Assembly: GCA_017744715.1 (NCBI GenBank)
Contig: JAGIAT010000009.1
Coordinates: 62,001-126,000, forward strand
DNA from: Niabella sp.
GTDB taxonomy: Bacteria > Bacteroidota > Bacteroidia > Chitinophagales > Chitinophagaceae
Direction: 5' to 3'
Length of the DNA stretch: 64,000 nucleotides
A program made the translations under genes and the position numbers. How positions within the stretch are numbered: the stretch's first letter is position 1; each line of letters starts with the position of its first letter. The notes beneath the pieces were generated by a model, which was not told where the DNA came from, made no database searches, and was given only the letters and a program-made list of their open reading frames with translations. This document shows positions 42,760-52,369 of this stretch, in pieces.

Positions 42760-44760
42760 TTATTGTTTTTTCTGTCTTCCCCTGCTTCCTTTTCCGGGTG
42801 TGTTTAACGACTCCGGCTTTACCCAGTGATAATCGAGATAGCGTTTTTCCAGATTGGCCGCTACCACCTGAATGCGGACCTTATCGCCCATCGTAAACTT
42901 AATGCCGGTGCGCATACCCACGATGGCGTAATCGGCCTCCGAATGTTTAAACACATCGTATTCGGCAAGACTGGTCATGCCAACCATACCTTCACACAAA
43001 TGGTCAACCGTTTCTGCCCAGAAACCGAATTTGGAAACCCCGCTCACGATCGCATCGAATTCTTCACCTACAAACTGCTGCATATACTCTACCTGTTTGT
43101 ACTTGTTGGCGCTGCGCTCCGCCTCCATGGCGGCCCGTTCGCGCTCACTGCAATGTTTGCATTTTTCCTCGAGCTTCTTGTCTATTTTAGCCTTGTCTTC
43201 CAGGATCTCCAGCAGGATGCGGTGAACCATAATATCCGGGTACCGGCGTATCGGCGATGTAAAATGACAGTAATTTTCAAATCCGAGTCCGTAGTGACCA
43301 ATATTGGAGGAGGTATATTTTGCCTTCGCCATCGTGCGGATACCCAGCTGCTGCAATACGGCTTCTTCGGGACGGCCTTTAATATCTTTTAATAATTTAT
43401 CAAAAGAGGCCGCAATGGTTTCTGCACTTGAAATATCAAATTTGTAGCCGAACTTATGGGCAAACGCTACAAAGGGCAACAGCTTTTCCTCATCCGGTGT
43501 ATCATGGATCCGGTAGGGGAATGGCAGTGTTTTATTATTGATCTTTACTTTTGAAGCGGTTTCTGCTACGTATTTGTTGGCTAGCAGCATCAGTTCCTCA
43601 ATCAGCTGATGTGCTTCTTTACTTACTTTTAATACAATACCGGTAGGCACCCCATTTGCATCCAGCTTAAAGCGTACTTCCGTAGAGTTAAAATTGATGG
43701 CGCCTTCGTCGAAGCGGTTCTGGCGCAGCCGCTGGGATAATTTGTTCACCATTCCGATCACTTCGGCATGGTCGCCCTGGCCGGTTTCAATGATTTCCTG
43801 TGCTTCCTCATAAGTAAACCGCCGTTTTGAACGGATCACCGTTTTTCCCAGCCAGTATTGCTTTACCTCCGCTTTTTCATTCATCTGGAAGATGGCTGAA
43901 AAGGTAAGCTTATCCTCATCGGGCCTCAACGAGCACAGCACATTGGAGATATGTTCCGGCAACATCGGGTTTACCCGGTCTGGCAAATACACGGAGGTTG
44001 CCCGCAGGTACGCTTCATCATCCAGTGCCGTGCCGGGAACCACATAATGACTTACATCGGCAATATGCACGCCTACTTCATAGTTGCCGTTCTTCAATAT
44101 GCGAAACGAAATGGCATCGTCAAAGTCCTTGGCATCTTCCGGGTCGATAGTAAACGTGAGGATATTGCGGATATCTTTCCGTTTTGCCAGGTCTTCCTTG
44201 GTAATGGCATCCGGAATCCGGTTGGCCACTTCCATGGCTTCATCGGGGAACGATAACGAGAACCCTTTTTCGAGCAGGGTTTCTTTCATCGCAATATCTC
44301 CCGCCTGGGCTTCATCCAGTATGGAAACAATGGCGCCTACCGGGCGCTTGTCTTCTTTTTCCCAACGCAACATTTTGGCAACTACCTTTTGCCCGTTCAA
44401 TGCCCCGTTGAGATGCTCCTCCGCTATATAAATATCCGGTAATCCTTTTTCTTTGTCGCCCAGTACAAACCCAAACCCCCTGTTTAACTGAAGGGTACCG
44501 ATGAACTCCGTACGGTTCCGCTGTACCACTTCCATGATCTTGCCCTTGAGTTTTGCATCATAGCCAGATGTAAGTTTTACACGAACCACATCCCCGTCCA
44601 TCGCATTGCGCAGATCTTCCGGGCGGATCAACACATCTTCTTCCAAACCGGGAACGATCACAAACCCTCTTCCGGATTTTGTTACCTCCAGTGTTCCTTT
44701 CAGCAATTGCTCTCCCCCAGAAGATGATTTACTCTTTTTCTTCTTTACTTTTTTTGCCAT
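42760..44760 (-). CDS. rnr: Ribonuclease R
   Basis: Start set at 44760 (MAKKVKKKKSKSSSGG), 666 residues; the frame to 44781 is also open. Cold-shock-like domains precede the RNB catalytic domain, whose active site is DPEDAKDFDDAIS, and an S1 domain (EEFDAIVSGVSKFGFW) ends it. A 3'-5' exoribonuclease for structured RNA. Its start overlaps the lpxK end by about 32 bp. Confidence 0.96.
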   Translation of the reverse strand: MAKKVKKKKSKSSSGGEQLLKGTLEVTKSGRGFVIVPGLEEDVLIRPEDLRNAMDGDVVRVKLTSGYDAKLKGKIMEVVQRNRTEFIGTLQLNRGFGFVLGDKEKGLPDIYIAEEHLNGALNGQKVVAKMLRWEKEDKRPVGAIVSILDEAQAGDIAMKETLLEKGFSLSFPDEAMEVANRIPDAITKEDLAKRKDIRNILTFTIDPEDAKDFDDAISFRILKNGNYEVGVHIADVSHYVVPGTALDDEAYLRATSVYLPDRVNPMLPEHISNVLCSLRPDEDKLTFSAIFQMNEKAEVKQYWLGKTVIRSKRRFTYEEAQEIIETGQGDHAEVIGMVNKLSQRLRQNRFDEGAINFNSTEVRFKLDANGVPTGIVLKVSKEAHQLIEELMLLANKYVAETASKVKINNKTLPFPYRIHDTPDEEKLLPFVAFAHKFGYKFDISSAETIAASFDKLLKDIKGRPEEAVLQQLGIRTMAKAKYTSSNIGHYGLGFENYCHFTSPIRRYPDIMVHRILLEILEDKAKIDKKLEEKCKHCSERERAAMEAERSANKYKQVEYMQQFVGEEFDAIVSGVSKFGFWAETVDHLCEGMVGMTSLAEYDVFKHSEADYAIVGMRTGIKFTMGDKVRIQVVAANLEKRYLDYHWVKPESLNTPGKGSRGRQKKQ

Positions 44761-45835
44761 AGAATATTTGTGGTTTTTCAAAGTTTTGAATAAAATCCCC
44801 GATCAAGGTATCAAATTTTTTGCTCCCGTCCAATAAAAAGCAATGACGCACGGGTAATACAAACAACGCCACCCGCTGCAATAGTGTTTTAAACCGAAGC
44901 AACCGCACGCTGTCCTTCTCGGTAGTAATGAATGCTGCTGTTCCGTTTTTAAACGTGTTGTATACAAGCAGCAGCTGTTCTATATCTTCCTGGCGGAAGT
45001 CATAGTGGTCTTCAAAATAAAAGGTGCGGATCTCTTTTTTATACTGCTGCAATTGTTCTTTCAGCGGCTCCGGATTAGCGATACCGGTTACCAGTAACAG
45101 GGTTTCTATCCCCTCCGGCAACCCTTCCTCTTCACCAAAAACAGCATACAGGGTTCCATACTGCAGCGCTGCAAAAAGCACCTGTTGCCCGGGTTGCGGG
45201 TTTATTTCGTGTATGATGGCCTGCCGCTCATTTTCTGCCAGTGCTTCAGGGCATTTGGTCACTACAATACAATCGGCTCTTTTGTAATGCGTCTTCAGAT
45301 CCCGGAGCTGCCCCGCTGGCAGGTAATAATCGCCGGGGAACCGGTTATAGTATGCCGTAAGCAGGATATTGAGCCCCGCAGTAACGGCACGGTGCTGGAA
45401 TGCATCGTCAAGCAGGATCACTTCCGGCTTTTCGTTCTGCAACAACGCATCGATGGCCGTTGTTCTTTCCTCAGCAACAGCTACGGTGATCTCCGGGAAT
45501 TTGGTATGAAACTGCATGGGTTCATCTCCGATCATCGCCGCCGTTGTCTGATTGTCGGCAACCAGAAACCCGCGGGTTTTTCGGCCATATCCGCGGCTGA
45601 CGGTTGCCAGCCGGTATCGGTCTTTTAACAGCCGCACAATATATTCTACCATGGGCGACTTACCCGTTCCCCCTACAGAAAGGTTTCCGATACAGATAAC
45701 CGGAAGCGGGTACGAACGGCTTTTTTTCAACCCCGAATCATATAAAAAACTAAAAATGCGAACGCCGGCAATATAAAGCCATGAAACGGGTAACAGTAAT
45801 TTATATTTCTTATTGATAACGTTCTTAAAACTCAT
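44729..45835 (-). CDS. lpxK: Tetraacyldisaccharide 4'-kinase
   Basis: A 368-residue protein from an ATG at 45835. Walker A-like GNLSVGGTGKSPMVEY and VILLDDAFQHRAV mark the family, with one N-terminal membrane helix. It phosphorylates the lipid A precursor at the inner membrane. It overlaps the cyclo-ligase gene by 11 bp upstream and rnr downstream, so the three form one operon. Confidence 0.96.
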   Translation of the reverse strand: MSFKNVINKKYKLLLPVSWLYIAGVRIFSFLYDSGLKKSRSYPLPVICIGNLSVGGTGKSPMVEYIVRLLKDRYRLATVSRGYGRKTRGFLVADNQTTAAMIGDEPMQFHTKFPEITVAVAEERTTAIDALLQNEKPEVILLDDAFQHRAVTAGLNILLTAYYNRFPGDYYLPAGQLRDLKTHYKRADCIVVTKCPEALAENERQAIIHEINPQPGQQVLFAALQYGTLYAVFGEEEGLPEGIETLLLVTGIANPEPLKEQLQQYKKEIRTFYFEDHYDFRQEDIEQLLLVYNTFKNGTAAFITTEKDSVRLLRFKTLLQRVALFVLPVRHCFLLDGSKKFDTLIGDFIQNFEKPQIFYGKKSKEEKE

Positions 45836-46394
45836 AAATCCCTTGCGGCGTAATACAATAATTTAAAGGTACGTCAAATTTATCGGTATCTGCAATCAGC
45901 GGTACGGGTTCAAAATAACTTAATCCCACAAGCAGCGCATCGGGTCGCACTTCCTTCAGGTAGCGATCATATACGCCCTTTCCGTATCCTACCCGGTATC
46001 CGCGTTCATCAAAGCACAATAGCGGCACAAAGATCAGGTCCAGTTCACGGGGTTGGGCCACAATACCGTTCAGGGGTTCGCTGATGCCAAATTCATTTAC
46101 ACGGAACAGGGTTTCCTCATCTACCCAAACCGCTTCCATTGCAGAAGACCGGGAATCGTAAACGGGGTAAGCAATCCGCATACCGGGATTCCGGAATTCA
46201 AGATAGCTTAGGATGGCATCGGTGCTGATCTCTTTGCGGCGTTCGATAGCCGCATAACTGCATACAGCATGCAGGGGCGGCATGGGCAATTGCTGTACTT
46301 TTATCAGTAACAGGTCATCCCATATGGCCTGCTGCTTTATTGTAATCTGGGCACGTTTTTGCAAATATTCCGTTCTTGCTTCCGACTTGAGCAT
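45825..46394 (-). CDS. 5-formyltetrahydrofolate cyclo-ligase
   Basis: A 189-residue protein from an ATG at 46394. Marks: KSEARTEYLQKR at the start, FVPLLCFDERGYRVGYGKGVYDRYL (ATP and substrate site). It returns 5-formyl-THF to 5,10-methenyl-THF. First gene of the three-gene operon. Confidence 0.95.
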   Translation of the reverse strand: MLKSEARTEYLQKRAQITIKQQAIWDDLLLIKVQQLPMPPLHAVCSYAAIERRKEISTDAILSYLEFRNPGMRIAYPVYDSRSSAMEAVWVDEETLFRVNEFGISEPLNGIVAQPRELDLIFVPLLCFDERGYRVGYGKGVYDRYLKEVRPDALLVGLSYFEPVPLIADTDKFDVPLNYCITPQGIYEF

Positions 46395-46578
46395 TGGTAA
46401 AGGTACTAAAAACCTGCGAGGCGGCTATCCGTTTTCAAAACGGGGGCTGCATACCATTTTTTTCGCCCCGTCAACCGGAATCTGAACGGCGGAACAAGGC
46501 CGCCCGGCTATGGAACATGCACCTGCCGCCCTGAATTGAAAATGTGAGGCATCCCAGCAGTACCGCTTACCTCTGCGG

Positions 46579-47124
46579 TTATGCAGGTTGGTTGATAAAC
46601 ACAGAAAAAATAGTAGTACCGTAGTTTTTCTCAAAGCTGTATTTGTCAAACTGCTTATAGTCATTCCGGGGAGTGTGTTCCAGCACAAACCAACCGTTTT
46701 CCTTGAGCAGCTGCTTGCCAATGATCAGCTTTGGCAATTCATCGATGGCCGTAAGCGCATACGGCGGACCGGCAAAAATAAAATCATAGGTAACATTGCA
46801 GCTTTCGAGGTATTTGAAAACATCCATTTTTACAAACTTCATGTTCTCTATTTTCAGCGTTTCGGCTGTTTTTTTTATAAACTCAAACATCACATTGTCT
46901 TTCTCCACGATGGTCAGGTCTCCTGCTCCCCGGCTGGCCAGTTCATAACTGATGCTGCCGGTACCGCCAAACAGGTCCAGGGTTTTGATGTCTTCAAAAT
47001 CGATCCGGTGCTGCAGCACATTAAAAAGCCCTTCTTTGGCAACATCCGTGGTAGGCCTCGTATAGGGCATTTTTGAGGGAGGGTTGATCTTCCGTCCACC
47101 TAGTGCACCGGCGATAATTCGCAT
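46579..47124 (-). CDS. rsmD: 16S rRNA (guanine966-N2)-methyltransferase, RsmD family, with GPPY at the catalytic motif
   Basis: A 181-residue protein from an ATG at 47124. RIIAGALGGRKI and TRPTTDVAKEGLFNVL are family marks and LDLFGGTGSISYELASRGA binds SAM. The usual (D/N)PPY catalytic motif reads FAGPPY; the codon is GGT, one base from GAT. This could be a lineage trait or a weakened site. Overlaps DUF3822 by 25 bp. Confidence 0.92.
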   Translation of the reverse strand: MRIIAGALGGRKINPPSKMPYTRPTTDVAKEGLFNVLQHRIDFEDIKTLDLFGGTGSISYELASRGAGDLTIVEKDNVMFEFIKKTAETLKIENMKFVKMDVFKYLESCNVTYDFIFAGPPYALTAIDELPKLIIGKQLLKENGWFVLEHTPRNDYKQFDKYSFEKNYGTTIFSVFINQPA

Positions 47125-47912
47125 AGAGCAATTTGTTTTAAAGTAGTAAAATAATGCGGCGGAAGGGTTTGCGCTTCATCGGCCAGCCAGCCGGCATTCA
47201 TCAGCCGGATGTTCAGAAAATAGGCATACAGCATCTTGTAAAGTTGCGAATCTGCATCAATCAGCCCGGAGACGTTTAACTGTACCGCTGTTTGCGGCAG
47301 TTGATGTGTTTCGGCAATCTTTAACAGGTAAAACAATACGTCTTCCGGTGCGCGGTAGGTATAATGCTGGGCCAGCAGCAGCGTTCCGTTCTTTACCGCT
47401 ACTACCGAAAATGTATGATCAATCACATTTACATCCATCACCGCTCCCTGGTCTGTTACCATCGCTTCCGCAATACGGATCTTTTGCAGATGCCAGTATG
47501 CCGCACCCGGTATATGATGAATACATTGATTTAGTAATGTAAACGGCACCGAATAATTCAGAACGATCTCATTGCCTATATGTTCGTTCAGGATATGGTC
47601 CTGCGGATCTGCTCCGGCAAGGTGCAGCAGCGCACTGTTGTCGCCCATGTTCAATGCCGCGGGTAATAAGGTGTAGGCGGGAAAATCAAAAGCAATGATC
47701 TTTTTCTGAAAAGGGCTTTGAATTTCGGGGATGCCGGACAGGAGTGCCTGCAGGCTGTTTTCTTCTGTGGAAAACCATTTCAGTGTTCCCAGCTTTGAAC
47801 CCAATGCATCACAAACCGCATAGGCCAGATACCCGGGACCGGCTTGAACGGTTAAAACGCTGTTTTCCGGGTCTAAAAAATATGTTCCGTTTATTTCAAA
47901 TCGAGCCTGCAC
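47100..47912 (-). CDS. DUF3822 protein
   Basis: A 270-residue protein from a GTG at 47912 (no earlier ATG). Ribonuclease H/actin-like strands such as SVVAVKNGTLLLAQHYTYRAPEDVLFYLL and QLNVSGLIDADSQLYKMLY match DUF3822, which is commonly encoded beside rsmD in Bacteroidota. Function unknown. A TAGGTTTG -7 box is at 47932-47939. Confidence 0.9.
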   Translation of the reverse strand: MQARFEINGTYFLDPENSVLTVQAGPGYLAYAVCDALGSKLGTLKWFSTEENSLQALLSGIPEIQSPFQKKIIAFDFPAYTLLPAALNMGDNSALLHLAGADPQDHILNEHIGNEIVLNYSVPFTLLNQCIHHIPGAAYWHLQKIRIAEAMVTDQGAVMDVNVIDHTFSVVAVKNGTLLLAQHYTYRAPEDVLFYLLKIAETHQLPQTAVQLNVSGLIDADSQLYKMLYAYFLNIRLMNAGWLADEAQTLPPHYFTTLKQIALCELSPVH

Positions 47913-47931
47913 TTATTTTTTTATTAGGGGG

Positions 47932-47939
47932 CAAACCTA
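47932..47939 (-). promoter_or_regulatory. -7 box (TAGGTTTG) for DUF3822-rsmD
   Basis: TAnnTTTG on the minus strand, 19 nt before the GTG start at 47912. Confidence 0.4.
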
Positions 47940-47989
47940 CATAAAATTTTTCATTTTGGTTTTTGTATTGCAGTGGAAGAACGATTGCC

Positions 47990-48180
47990 ACAGATTCACG
48001 GAAGTACAAAAATTCAGCGATGGCCGCAGAGAAGTTTCCCGCAGATCCTCGCAGATTGGCTGGCTTTTCCTGCCGGGGCCTGATATTTATAAGCGGATCT
48101 TCTATGCCGTACAACCGCGCCTGGAAACATCAGCGAAAATCCGCGGAACGATCAGCGCAATCAGCGGGACAGCGATCACA
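47990..48180. repeat. Degenerate CGCNGAT repeats in opposite orientations
   Basis: CCGCAGATCCTCGCAGATTGG near 48040-48060 and, in opposite sense, ATCAGCGAAAATCCGCGG and ATCAGCGCAATCAGCGGG near 48130-48170 are built from a CGC(A/T)GAT word at 10-13 bp spacing. The right block ends right at the NamZ stop codon (48181). The style resembles repeat clusters that accompany GxxExxY genes, but no such gene is between them. Confidence 0.5.
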
Positions 48181-49401
48181 TTACGGATACAGCAAATATT
48201 GTTTCCGCATCTTTTTATAGGCGGCCAGTCCGGGTTCCCAGCTCTTGCGGATTTCGGCCTCGGACCGGCCCTCCGTAATCTGCTTTTTAAAATCGTAAAC
48301 GCCGGCCAGTTTATTTATATCACCGATCTGGTTGCTCTGGGTTTTATCAAAAAATTTCGACGGGTCCGGATACGCTTTATAAAGGTCGATCATCCACCGG
48401 ATATTGATTTTGCGCTCGCGGATCAGGTTTGTCATATCATATGTGCGCAGATCCAGTCCGTAACAAGCCTGATCTTTATGCAGCGGGGTGGCACTCATTC
48501 CTTTAATGGCAACCGGTGTAAATTCAAAGGCATATTTACCTTTCAGCGCCGGAGCACCCAACACGGTAAACGGATACTGCGTTCCACGCCCCTGGCTGAT
48601 AATGGTACCCTCAAACAGGCATAATGAAGGGTACAGTAGGATGCTTTGCTGGGTGTTTAAGTTGGGCGAAGGTGCTACCGGAAGCGTATAGGGCAGGTCG
48701 TGTGTATAATGCGCAACCGGGATGATCTTAATCATTGCTTTCATTTTATTGGGCAACCATCCTTCGCCATTGATCATTTGGGCCAGTTCACCGATGGTAA
48801 GGCCGTGGGCAATGGGGATGGGATAGGCTCCGATGCCCGATTTCAGCTGCATATCCAGCACCGGACCGTCTACCAGATACCCATTGGGGTTGGGCCGGTC
48901 CAGAATCAGCAGTTCCTTATGATTCTCTGCGCAGGCTTCCATAATCCGGCCCATAACGTTAATATAGGTATAAAACCGGGTGCCCACATCCTGCACATCA
49001 AAGATCATTACATCCACATCGGCCAGGTCTTCTTTAGAAGGCTTACTCTTTTTACCATACAGGGAAATAACCGGGATGCCGGTTTTTGCATCCACGGCGT
49101 CATTTACCACGGCACCGGCATCTGCATCACCGCGAAAGCCATGCTCCGGGCCAAACACTTTTACGATTTTAATGCCGCGCGCCAGCAGGCTGTCTACCAG
49201 GTGCCGGTTCCCGATCCGTGTAGTAGGGTTGGCCAGCACCGCAACCCTCTTACCCGTCAGGTACGGGATGTATTTTTCGGTTTGATCCGCACCGGTTTTT
49301 ATGGCATGCTCCGGATCCGTTGTTTGCATTTTCGGAACCCTTGCCGTGGCACAGGAAATACATGCGGAAATCAGCAACAGGTTCAACAGAATCAATTTCA
49401 T
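48181..49401 (-). CDS. DUF1343 (NamZ-type exo-beta-N-acetylmuramidase) protein
   Basis: A 406-residue protein from an ATG at 49401 with a lipoprotein-like signal (LLISACISCATAR). DUF1343 blocks: GKRVAVLANPTTRI, FGPEHGFRGDADAG, DVMIFDVQDVGTRFYTY, LLILDRPNPNG and the C-terminal LAAYKKMRKQYLLYP. The NamZ family removes N-acetylmuramic acid from peptidoglycan fragments, so this should act in cell-wall recycling in the periplasm. Confidence 0.9.
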   Translation of the reverse strand: MKLILLNLLLISACISCATARVPKMQTTDPEHAIKTGADQTEKYIPYLTGKRVAVLANPTTRIGNRHLVDSLLARGIKIVKVFGPEHGFRGDADAGAVVNDAVDAKTGIPVISLYGKKSKPSKEDLADVDVMIFDVQDVGTRFYTYINVMGRIMEACAENHKELLILDRPNPNGYLVDGPVLDMQLKSGIGAYPIPIAHGLTIGELAQMINGEGWLPNKMKAMIKIIPVAHYTHDLPYTLPVAPSPNLNTQQSILLYPSLCLFEGTIISQGRGTQYPFTVLGAPALKGKYAFEFTPVAIKGMSATPLHKDQACYGLDLRTYDMTNLIRERKINIRWMIDLYKAYPDPSKFFDKTQSNQIGDINKLAGVYDFKKQITEGRSEAEIRKSWEPGLAAYKKMRKQYLLYP

Positions 49402-49592
49402 ATCGTTTTATTTATCAATGAGGCAGCTGCTAAAATACGGCATCCTTCGGAGAAATGTACAAGTAGCATGATCCCATCCGGGAATAACGCACCGGAAGCA
49501 GGAATGAAATATGCGGTCTTTTGATTTTACAGCTGACAACGGCCATTAATGCCGCAAAACACTAACACTCGTTATTGAAAAAGAATTTCCCC

Positions 49593-49600
49593 TACATTTG
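49593..49600 (+). promoter_or_regulatory. -7 box (TACATTTG) for the thiolase gene
   Basis: Exact TAnnTTTG 16 nt before the ATG at 49617. A TTG at 49575-49577 is only 15 bp upstream, so the -33 element is unclear. Confidence 0.45.
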
Positions 49601-49616
49601 TTGAAACGAAAATAAG

Positions 49617-50804
49617 ATGTTACCCAAAGAAGTCTATATCCTCTCCGCTGTTCGTACTCCTGTGGGCAGTTTCGGAGGCGCCCTGAAGGACCTTAGCGCT
49701 ACCCAGCTGGGTGCTGTTGCCATTAAAGCCGCACTGGCAAAAGCCGGCATTGATCCCCAACAGGTAAACGATGTGATCATGGGCGCTGTATTGCAAGCCA
49801 ACCTGGGACAGGCACCGGCCCGCCAGGCCGCAAGGTTTGCCGGGTTGCCGGATAAGGTTAACTGTACAACGATCAATAAGGTTTGTGCCAGCGGCATGAA
49901 AGCAATTGCCAGCGCGGCGCAGCATATTGCGCTGGGAGATGCGGACATTGTTGTTGCGGGTGGCATGGAAAGCATGAGTAATGTGCCGTTTTACCTGGAT
50001 AAAATGCGCTGGGGCAATAAATACGGCAACGTAGCGGCTATTGATGGTTTGGCAAAGGATGGATTAACCGATGTATATAATGGTGAAGCAATGGGCATGG
50101 CAGCGGAATTGTGCGCAGGGGAATGTGGTATTTCGAGAGAAGACCAGGATGCCTTTGCTGCCGAAAGCTATCACCGCAGCCAGCGTGCCTGGGAAGCCGG
50201 GAAGTTTAATGAAGAAGTGGTACCGGTTGAAGTTCCTTCCCGCAAAGGCGATCCCGTTATCATTTCAAAAGATGAGGAACCCTTTAATGTCAAATTTGAT
50301 AAAATAGCCACCCTGAAACCCGCTTTTAAAAAAGACGGTACGGTAACCGCTGCAAACGCCAGCACCATGAACGATGGTGCCGCAGCCCTGGTACTTATCA
50401 GCAAAGAAAAGGCGGAGGCATTGGGCTTGCGTCCCATTGCCAGGATCCTGTCTTATGCCGATGCCGAACAGGCTCCTGAATGGTTTACCACAACGCCTTC
50501 CCTGGCTGTTCCAGGGGCCGTTGAAAAGGCTGGACTTGAAATGGGTGCTATTGATTTCTGGGAATTGAACGAAGCATTCAGTGTGGTGGGTATTGAAAAT
50601 ACTCGGCGGATGAAGCTGGATCCGGCAACGGTAAATGTAAATGGCGGTGCTGTATCGATCGGGCATCCCCTGGGAGCCAGCGGTGCCCGTATCATTGTAA
50701 CATTGATCCATGTGCTCAAACAAAACAATGGACGTTACGGCGCAGCGGGTATCTGCAATGGTGGCGGCGGCGCCAGCGCGATGGTAGTGGAACGGGTGAT
50801 CTGA
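49617..50804 (+). CDS. Acetyl-CoA C-acyltransferase (thiolase)
   Basis: A 395-residue protein from an ATG at 49617. The acyl-binding Cys is C90 in INKVCASG, and the C-terminus has GHPLGASGAR (His) and ICNGGGGAS (Cys). It makes or cleaves acetoacetyl-CoA/3-ketoacyl-CoA. It could also use the acetoacetate released by tyrosine breakdown, but that is speculation. Its stop is followed directly by a repeat shared with the yajQ 3' flank. Confidence 0.95.
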   Translation: MLPKEVYILSAVRTPVGSFGGALKDLSATQLGAVAIKAALAKAGIDPQQVNDVIMGAVLQANLGQAPARQAARFAGLPDKVNCTTINKVCASGMKAIASAAQHIALGDADIVVAGGMESMSNVPFYLDKMRWGNKYGNVAAIDGLAKDGLTDVYNGEAMGMAAELCAGECGISREDQDAFAAESYHRSQRAWEAGKFNEEVVPVEVPSRKGDPVIISKDEEPFNVKFDKIATLKPAFKKDGTVTAANASTMNDGAAALVLISKEKAEALGLRPIARILSYADAEQAPEWFTTTPSLAVPGAVEKAGLEMGAIDFWELNEAFSVVGIENTRRMKLDPATVNVNGGAVSIGHPLGASGARIIVTLIHVLKQNNGRYGAAGICNGGGGASAMVVERVI

Positions 50805-50805
50805 A

Positions 50806-50984
50806 AATTTGAAAATGTGGGAATGTGGAAATGAAATTTCTCATCAGGCATGAAACGAAATCCAACGTTAAACCTTAAACAAGCCTTCAGCCATCAGTCT
50901 TCCGTTATCAGCATCGTACATCGGGTATGAAACAGAATCTATCGTGAAACCTCGAACTTTAAACCTGGAACAAACTTTCAGCGG
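50806..50984. repeat. Degenerate repeat block between convergent thiolase and ypdA
   Basis: Positions 50806-50828 (start AATTTGAAAATGTGGG) match 61333-61355 perfectly (23 bp) in the opposite orientation. Positions 50843-50876 resemble the second copy of the 12956 repeat (CAGGCATGAAACGAAATCC, AACGTTAAAC). The remainder is 'gaacctttaaacctggaaca' type sequence running to the ypdA stop. Confidence 0.7.
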
Positions 50985-51959
50985 TTAGCTTTTCAGCCTG
51001 TTGTCGCTAATCGCTTTTACAATCTTCACGGCATGCTCCCGGGAGTTTTCGATAAACAGCCGGTGTGTATTCATCCCCCCGCAAATAACGCCGGCAAGGT
51101 ACACTCCTTTTACGCTCGACTCATTTGTATCGGGGTTTAACAGCGGACAGCGTACGGCGTCATCGCTTAGCTCAATCCCCATATCCTGAAGAAACTGCAG
51201 GTTGGGCTGGTAGCCCGTGGCTGCTATTACAAAATCATTCTTCAACGTAACCATTCCCTCGGGGGTATCGATATCTACCTCCTGTTCCGTTATTTCCCTA
51301 ACGGAGGCATTGAAAAAGGCCTTGATAGAGCCTTCTTTAATACGGTTCTCAATATCCGGGCGTACCCAGTACTTAACCCGGGTTCCTATTTCCGGCCCGC
51401 GCACCACCATTGTAACCCGGGCCCCCTTCCGCCAGGTTTCCAGGGCCGCGTCCACACCGGAGTTCATGGCGCCCACCACAACCACATCCTGGAACGCATA
51501 AAAATGCGGGTCTTTATAATAATGGGTTACTTTGGGCAGGTCCTCACCCGGTACATTCAGCAGGTAAGGAATATCATAAAATCCTGTAGCAATAATAATA
51601 TGATCGGCCGTATAGGTACCCCGGGAAGTAATCACTTCAAAAAGATCTACGGCCCGCTTTACCTGCTGCACCGTTTCAAACAACCGGATATTCAAATCAA
51701 AAGTACTGGTTACCCGGCGGTAATACTCCAGTGCTTCATTACGGGTTGGTTTCGGATTATTGGACACAAAGGGCACCCCGCCAATCTCCAGTCGCTCTGA
51801 AGTGGAAAAGAACGTCATGTTCACCGGGTAATTATAAAGCGAGTTTACCAGGCTTCCCTTCTCCAAAACCACATAATCCAGGCCCGCTTTCTGAGCTTCG
51901 ATGGCGCAGGCCAGTCCGATGGGACCGCCTCCGATAATGATGATCGAAAAATGCTGCAT
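50985..51959 (-). CDS. ypdA: YpdA-family bacillithiol disulfide reductase-like flavoprotein
   Basis: Start set at the ATG at 51959 (MQHFSIIIIGGGPIGLACA), 324 residues; the longer frame to 52022 adds an unlikely leader. FAD Rossmann motif GGGPIGLA at the start, NADP-binding GAMNSGVDAALE near the middle and ATGYQPN near the end. There is no CxxC redox pair, as in YpdA. It would reduce oxidised bacillithiol. A Bacteroidota cell with bacillithiol is plausible. Confidence 0.88.
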   Translation of the reverse strand: MQHFSIIIIGGGPIGLACAIEAQKAGLDYVVLEKGSLVNSLYNYPVNMTFFSTSERLEIGGVPFVSNNPKPTRNEALEYYRRVTSTFDLNIRLFETVQQVKRAVDLFEVITSRGTYTADHIIIATGFYDIPYLLNVPGEDLPKVTHYYKDPHFYAFQDVVVVGAMNSGVDAALETWRKGARVTMVVRGPEIGTRVKYWVRPDIENRIKEGSIKAFFNASVREITEQEVDIDTPEGMVTLKNDFVIAATGYQPNLQFLQDMGIELSDDAVRCPLLNPDTNESSVKGVYLAGVICGGMNTHRLFIENSREHAVKIVKAISDNRLKS

Positions 51960-52369
51960 CCTGCAAATTTCAAGGATCGGCTCCCCAATACCAAATTTTG
52001 TACAGGACCATTTATTATTCACGGCGGAGTCACGAAGATTCGGAGATCCGCGGCGGCTTTACGGCCGGCGGTCCTATGTTTTACGCTGCTGCACTCCTGA
52101 CGGCATTTTTTGCATCCGGGGTATTTGCGTTTGAGTTCGCAGCAAGGACCACAACGGATCCGAAAAGAAACGGCAGCGCAACAATGATTCTTTTCCGTAA
52201 CCCAGCATAGCTGTGGCAACAAGCCCCTCCGGTCAGCAGCAGGAAAGAACGGTTCCGTTTCGCAACTGCATTTTGGAAGTTTAACCGGTAAACGGGGAAT
52301 AATCCTTCTTTGGTATTCTGACGCATCTCACTTAAATTTGCCACTCTTAAAAATGACAATTTACAAAGT
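51960..52369. other. Divergent intergenic region ypdA/pdhB
   Basis: 410 bp. The pdhB promoter is at 52309-52340. GC-rich sequence near 52020-52080 (CGGAGATCCGCGGCGG, then GGCCGGCGG) has the repeat style seen around 48040 but no clear unit. No gene is supported. Confidence 0.5.
52309..52340 (+). promoter_or_regulatory. Promoter for pdhB (TTTG-N20-TAAATTTG)
   Basis: TTTG at 52309-52312 and TAAATTTG at 52333-52340 are 20 bp apart, a consensus Bacteroidota promoter. The gene starts 30 bp downstream. Confidence 0.75.

Noticed and set aside
47990..48180. CRISPR array
   Set aside because: The CGCNGAT words are short, unequal in spacing and inverted; no regular repeat/spacer units.
52081..52359. 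A 92-codon minus-strand frame in the ypdA/pdhB gap
   Set aside because: Covers the pdhB promoter and has no family features.
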